Shown here: one piece after another, positions 6,200 to 9,712 of the stretch
Layout of the letters: each line of letters opens with the position of its first letter
Position numbering within the stretch: position 1 is the first letter of the stretch
Assembly: GCA_018699075.1 (NCBI GenBank)
Contig: JABIPV010000366.1
Span: 1-9,712, forward strand
Direction of reading: 5' to 3'
Length of the DNA stretch: 9,712 bases
From: Kordiimonadaceae bacterium
GTDB lineage: Bacteria > Pseudomonadota > Alphaproteobacteria > Sphingomonadales > Emcibacteraceae
Translations under genes and position numbers: made by a program
The notes under the pieces: generated by a model
Told to the model about the DNA's origin: nothing
Seen by the model: the letters and a program-made list of their open reading frames with translations, nothing else
Database searches by the model: none

Positions 6200-7711
6200 A
6201 TGAAAATAGGAACCGTAAATTTGCGCACATATAAACTTCATATAATCGGTCTTTCTTTAATGACCTTGTTTATGGTCGCTGCTTGTGGTCCTGAAACGAC
6301 GAATAATGCTCCCTTAACCAGAAACGCCCCCCCTGTTCAAGGGGAAGCTCCACTTATTCCGCAAAATATTATTGTTGAGGAAGACGAAGAAGAATTATTT
6401 ATTGACGACGGGCCTGCGCGCCTTAAAATCTATGTCGGTGTAATGCTGCCCCTTTCCGGTGATACGGCACAAATGGGCCAAGCATTACTCAATGCCGCAA
6501 CTCTTGCATTGTTTGATGCAAAAGACAGACGATTAGAACTATTTCCTGTTGATACCAAAGGCACACCAGACGGTGCTATTGAAGCAATCAACATACTGGT
6601 TGAAAATAGAGTTGATATCATTATTGGTCCCCTATTTTCAGAAAGCATCGCCGCAACACAACCCATTGCTAAAGCAGCAAATATCAAGATGATTGGCTTT
6701 TCCACCGACCAAGATGTCGCTGGTGATGGAGTTTACTTATTAAGCTTTAGACCTGAAGAACAGGTAAGTAGAGTTGTTAAATATGCGTCCAAGCTACGTT
6801 ATGAAAAATTCGCGGCGTTAATTCCTGACACACGTTATGGCGGACGAATTATGAACGTACTTGAGCCCATTGTTGCATCAGAATTCAATGATCTTGTCGC
6901 CATGGAAGTATACCCTACCGATGCTTCATTACTCGATGATTCTGTAAAACGTATTGCCAATTACGATTTTCGTAGGCAAGAATTTCTTGATGAAATGAGC
7001 TTCCTTCGTGGACTAGGAAGAAATGATGATATGGGACAGGAATTCATTAAAGAAATCCGCAACTTAGAAACATTAGGTGACGTTAATTTTGATGCCATTT
7101 TATTACCTGAAGGTGGTTCAATGCTAGGGTCGCTAGCCCCTCTTCTTTCCTATTATGAAATTGATCTTAGTAAAGTAAGAGTTCTCGGCACGGGACTATG
7201 GCGCGATCAAATGCTCTTTAATGAACCACAATTACAGGGCGGATGGTTCGCCGCACCAGATGATGAGTTTTCAAATAATTTTATGATAAGGTATCAAAAA
7301 TCATTTTCCCAAATGCCATCACAACTTGTGACTTTAGGGTATGATGCCATGGCCCTTATCGCCAATATCGTTCGCACACAAAGAGCCCCAAATTTTTCAA
7401 ATCGTATCCTGACCAATCCAAATGGATTTGTTGGCCTTGATGGTATCTTCCGCTTTCACCGAACCGGTTTAGTTGAAAGAGGTCTTGCCGTATATGAGGT
7501 GTCGTCGTCGGCCTTTATTAAAATTGAAGATGCGCCAAATAGCTTTGTAGCAGAACAAGGTCCTTTATATGTAGAAATCCCTGTTGATTTTACACCAAAA
7601 TTTGACCCAGTATTTGGTTTAACAGGGGCCGCCCCTTCGCTGTCAATTGAAGTGGATCAACCGTTAAAAAACCTTGAGATATCAAGTGTTCCAGACGATC
7701 CTTTGCAATAA
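6200..7711 (+). CDS. Penicillin-binding protein activator, LpoA-like lipoprotein
   Basis: This is a predicted outer-membrane lipoprotein that would activate peptidoglycan synthases from the periplasmic side. The ATG at 6200 gives a signal peptide with a basic start, a hydrophobic core (HIIGLSLMTLFMVAAC) and a lipobox VAAC, so Cys29 would be acylated. An alternative TTG at 6194 would add two residues. Neither start has a clear Shine-Dalgarno. A Pro/Asn-rich and then very acidic linker (EEDEEELFIDD) leads to a type I periplasmic-binding-protein fold: YVGVMLPLSGDTAQMGQAL, IIIGPLFSESIAATQPIA, IPDTRYGGRI and FDAILLPEGG. It lacks the N-terminal TPR domain of E. coli LpoA, as is usual in alphaproteobacterial members. 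The divergent rsmI-yraN context is the same as for enterobacterial lpoA, which supports the call over an amino-acid-binding protein. The last 122 bases overlap hemW on the other strand, and the final ~55 residues look like a lineage-specific tail. Confidence 0.85.
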   Translation: MKIGTVNLRTYKLHIIGLSLMTLFMVAACGPETTNNAPLTRNAPPVQGEAPLIPQNIIVEEDEEELFIDDGPARLKIYVGVMLPLSGDTAQMGQALLNAATLALFDAKDRRLELFPVDTKGTPDGAIEAINILVENRVDIIIGPLFSESIAATQPIAKAANIKMIGFSTDQDVAGDGVYLLSFRPEEQVSRVVKYASKLRYEKFAALIPDTRYGGRIMNVLEPIVASEFNDLVAMEVYPTDASLLDDSVKRIANYDFRRQEFLDEMSFLRGLGRNDDMGQEFIKEIRNLETLGDVNFDAILLPEGGSMLGSLAPLLSYYEIDLSKVRVLGTGLWRDQMLFNEPQLQGGWFAAPDDEFSNNFMIRYQKSFSQMPSQLVTLGYDAMALIANIVRTQRAPNFSNRILTNPNGFVGLDGIFRFHRTGLVERGLAVYEVSSSAFIKIEDAPNSFVAEQGPLYVEIPVDFTPKFDPVFGLTGAAPSLSIEVDQPLKNLEISSVPDDPLQ

Positions 7712-8753
7712 ACTCTTTTATATCTGCACCAATACGGCGCTTAAATTGATTATGATCAATCCCATCAGTTAATCTAAGGCCCATCATGATCATTTCTTCT
7801 GACATCATTTGTTGGTTTAATAAATCTTTATGCTTGGTTGCATGGCCATTTTTTTCTACAGCTTTTAACCACGTCTCGGGCTTTTTATTTTGCTCAGTCG
7901 CAAATGTTTTGTTACCAATAGTTATACGACCATGAGCCCCAGCACCGACACCGATATAATCATCATATTTCCAATAAGTCAGGTTATGACGACTTTCTTC
8001 TCCTACTTTGGCATAATTGGATATTTCATAAGCAGGGTAATTATAATCTGCACAAATATTGTTGGTTAAATCATATAATTCAGCACTCTGATCTTCATTT
8101 GGGATGATTAGATCACCTTTGTTATAGCGACCATAAAACGGCGTACCTTTTTCTATTGTCAGCTGATATAAGGATAAATGACCATTGGCCATTTTAAAGG
8201 CTTCTTTTAATTCTTTTTCCCAGTCCGATGTAACCTGCCCCATACGAGCGTAGATCAAATCAAAATTGGACCTAGTAAAATATTTCTGCGATAAGACAAT
8301 CGCCTGTTTAGCCTCTTTAACACTATGCTCACGACCTAATGCTTTTAAATCAGCATCATTTAATGCCTGAATACCAAGTGAAACACGGTTAACCCCTGCA
8401 GCGGAAAAGTCGGAAAATTTACCAGCTTCTACACTGGTCGGATTTGCTTCCAAAGTAATTTCAATATCAGATGAGACATTAAAATATCCTGATAGTCGAT
8501 TTATTACAGCTTCAACCGTAGAGGCGGGCATTAACGAAGGGGTACCACCGCCGAAGAAGATACTTTTTAATTGGCGCTCACCCACCATTGCCGCGTAATG
8601 ATCTACTTCTTTAAGAAGTGCAGTGGTCATTTCAACATCATTTGTATTTTCACGTACATGGCTGTTAAAATCACAATATGGACATTTTGAAAGACAGAAC
8701 GGCCAATGGACGTAAACTGATATTGGTTGCAAATTAGTTTTTGAAACAAGCAT
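7590..8753 (-). CDS. hemW: Radical SAM haem chaperone HemW
   Basis: HemW is a HemN-like radical SAM protein thought to bind haem and pass it to target proteins. The cluster motif is C20-x3-C24-x2-C27 (HWPFCLSKCPYCDFN). The residue two after the last Cys is Phe rather than the Cys found in coproporphyrinogen dehydrogenase HemN. The SAM-contacting motif is IFFGGGTPSL (65-74), and the HemW-specific haem motif HNLTYW is at 256-261, followed by VGAGAHGRI. The C-terminal winged-helix part ends QLTAKGRPLLNQIL, the usual family ending, so the stop at 7590 is genuine. The length of 387 residues is normal. The ATG overlaps the rdgB end by 20 bases, so the two are probably co-translated. The 3' end lies antisense within the LpoA-like gene. 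Confidence 0.95.
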   Translation of the reverse strand: MLVSKTNLQPISVYVHWPFCLSKCPYCDFNSHVRENTNDVEMTTALLKEVDHYAAMVGERQLKSIFFGGGTPSLMPASTVEAVINRLSGYFNVSSDIEITLEANPTSVEAGKFSDFSAAGVNRVSLGIQALNDADLKALGREHSVKEAKQAIVLSQKYFTRSNFDLIYARMGQVTSDWEKELKEAFKMANGHLSLYQLTIEKGTPFYGRYNKGDLIIPNEDQSAELYDLTNNICADYNYPAYEISNYAKVGEESRHNLTYWKYDDYIGVGAGAHGRITIGNKTFATEQNKKPETWLKAVEKNGHATKHKDLLNQQMMSEEMIMMGLRLTDGIDHNQFKRRIGADIKEFIAKDRLEHLISQGFLTVDPLQLTAKGRPLLNQILGQILV

Positions 8754-9342
8754 CGATTAATTTCTTAAATGCATTTGCACGGTGGCTGATGGCATGCTTT
8801 TCAGCAGCGGGCATTTCACCAAAAGTTTGGCTAAGCCCATTTGCCCTAAACATAGGATCATAGCCAAAGCCATTTTCCCCCATTAAGGGCCATACGAGCT
8901 CACCATGGACTTGACCTTCAAATGTTTCCACATGCCCATCCGGCCATGCGAGCGACAAAGCACAAGCAAAGTAAGCCGCACGTTCTTTATTACCAAGTTC
9001 ATCATTTAACCGCTTCATTCCATAAGGAAAATCACGTTCATTTGTTTCTGGATTAACCGCATACCGCGCTGAATGAATGCCCGGAATGCCGCCAAGAGAG
9101 GGCACCACAAGGCCGCTATCATCAGCGAGGGAGACAAGCCCAGATTCAGCAGTAGCACTTTTTGATTTTATTTCAGCATTGGCAATGAATGTTTCACCGT
9201 CTTCAATTGGTTCCGATAGCGAAAGTTCTGCGGACGAATAAACGTCAACACCGTAAGGGGCAAGAAGTTCGCTTATTTCACGAACTTTGCCTTTATTATG
9301 ACTGGCGACAACCAGTTTTTTTTCGTTAAATCTTCTGGTCAT
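8734..9342 (-). CDS. rdgB: RdgB/HAM1 non-canonical purine NTP pyrophosphatase
   Basis: This cytoplasmic enzyme hydrolyses dITP, ITP and XTP to monophosphates, keeping deaminated purines out of DNA and RNA. All family motifs are present: the substrate loop ASHNKGKVREI (13-23), EDGETFIANAEIKS (47-60), the metal/catalytic LADDSGL (72-78), ALGGIPG-like SLGGIPGIHSARYA (82-95), GENGFGYDPMF (155-165) and SHRANAF (186-192). The length of 202 residues is standard. Its ATG overlaps the rph stop in an ATGA arrangement (4 bases), and its end overlaps hemW by 20 bases, a conserved alphaproteobacterial order. No defects are visible. Confidence 0.97.
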   Translation of the reverse strand: MTRRFNEKKLVVASHNKGKVREISELLAPYGVDVYSSAELSLSEPIEDGETFIANAEIKSKSATAESGLVSLADDSGLVVPSLGGIPGIHSARYAVNPETNERDFPYGMKRLNDELGNKERAAYFACALSLAWPDGHVETFEGQVHGELVWPLMGENGFGYDPMFRANGLSQTFGEMPAAEKHAISHRANAFKKLIDACFKN

Positions 9343-9712
9343 ATTCCAAGCGTTTTACGTTGTAATTTGGTTATCTGTTCTACACCAATTCGTGCCAGTC
9401 GCATCATGCGCATTAATTCTTCTTCGCTGAATGGCTCTTCTTCCGCCGTTCCCTGAATTTCAATAATTTGCCCTGCTGCGGTTAAAACAAAATTTGCATC
9501 TGTTTCCGCACTACTGTCTTCATCATAATCCAAATCTAAAACAGGCTGCCCTTTATATACACCACATGAAATTGCAGCAACCTCGTGTTTAATAGGAATG
9601 CTTTCAATAATACCGTCAGCAACCATTTTTTGTAAACATTGATAAAGTGCCACATATCCGCCGGAAATTGACGCAGTTCTTGTACCACCATCTGCTTGTA
9701 TAACATCACAAT
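9339..9712 (-). CDS. rph: Ribonuclease PH, 3' part (cut by window edge)
   Basis: RNase PH is a phosphate-dependent 3'-5' exoribonuclease that trims tRNA 3' ends and degrades structured RNA. Only the C-terminal half (about 124 codons) is in the window, and the reading frame stays open to the right edge. The first visible residues, CDVIQADGGTRTASISGGYVA, are a hallmark of the family and contain the phosphate-binding Thr-Arg segment. They are followed by ISCGVYKGQPVLDLDYDEDS with the conserved catalytic/metal aspartates, and VLTAAGQIIEIQGTAEE. A GTG at 9653 lies in the middle of this conserved region and is not the real start. The gene is the most upstream visible member of an rph-rdgB-hemW unit. 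Any promoter lies outside the window. Confidence 0.97.
   Translation of the reverse strand, partial: CDVIQADGGTRTASISGGYVALYQCLQKMVADGIIESIPIKHEVAAISCGVYKGQPVLDLDYDEDSSAETDANFVLTAAGQIIEIQGTAEEEPFSEEELMRMMRLARIGVEQITKLQRKTLGI

Noticed and set aside
6430..6705. 91-codon - strand open frame opposite the LpoA-like gene
   Set aside because: Antisense shadow of a conserved binding-protein domain. No ribosome binding site or family resemblance seen.
7673..7686. Small inverted repeat CTTGA-GATA-TCAAG near the end of the LpoA-like gene as a terminator
   Set aside because: Only a 5-bp A+T-rich stem without a following T run, so too weak to call.
9339..9653. A separate 104-residue gene starting at GTG 9653
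   Set aside because: The frame is open upstream to the window edge and encodes the RNase PH hallmark ADGGTRTAS, so this is an internal codon of rph.

Overview
The window looks like ordinary chromosome from an A+T-rich alphaproteobacterium. Two things point there: the gene neighbourhood (rph-rdgB-hemW, an LpoA-like lipoprotein, rsmI-yraN-gshB is a recurrent alphaproteobacterial arrangement) and the style of the proteins (an alphaproteobacterial-type GshB, HlyD-type secretion parts). Assignment below class level is not possible from the sequence alone. No rRNA, tRNA, CRISPR array, insertion sequence or phage gene is visible.

Layout. (1) Positions 1-2980, + strand: the 3' part of a type I secretion export module. 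It holds an ABC transporter whose N-terminal membrane region is broken or frameshifted at the left edge, followed by a complete HlyD-family adaptor that overlaps it by one base. A strong hairpin at about 2995-3028 sits between hlyD and the convergent gshB and can terminate in both directions. (2) Positions 3047-6112, - strand: a compact four-gene unit read rsmI, yraN, a SirB1-type transglutaminase-fold/TPR protein, then gshB. Junctions are overlaps or gaps of 2-3 bases, so these genes are probably co-transcribed. (3) Positions 6113-6199: a short divergent promoter region. (4) Positions 6200-7711, + strand: a single lipoprotein with a periplasmic-binding-protein fold, annotated as an LpoA-like penicillin-binding-protein activator. 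(5) Positions 7590-9712, - strand: rph (5' end cut by the window edge), rdgB and hemW, joined by overlaps of 4 and 20 bases. The end of hemW lies antisense inside the end of the lipoprotein gene for 122 bases.

How the genes work together. The ABC protein and HlyD would form the inner-membrane and periplasmic parts of a type I exporter. The outer-membrane TolC partner, a possible second ABC subunit and the substrate are not in view. The central unit combines 16S rRNA methylation (RsmI), a nuclease-fold protein of unclear role (YraN), a SirB1 protein and the last step of glutathione synthesis (GshB). The right-hand unit combines RNA 3' processing (RNase PH), nucleotide-pool cleaning (RdgB) and a haem chaperone (HemW). 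I see no convincing undescribed system. The points most worth a second look are the damaged ABC reading frame with its non-canonical signature motif, and the long tail-to-tail overlap of the lipoprotein gene and hemW.
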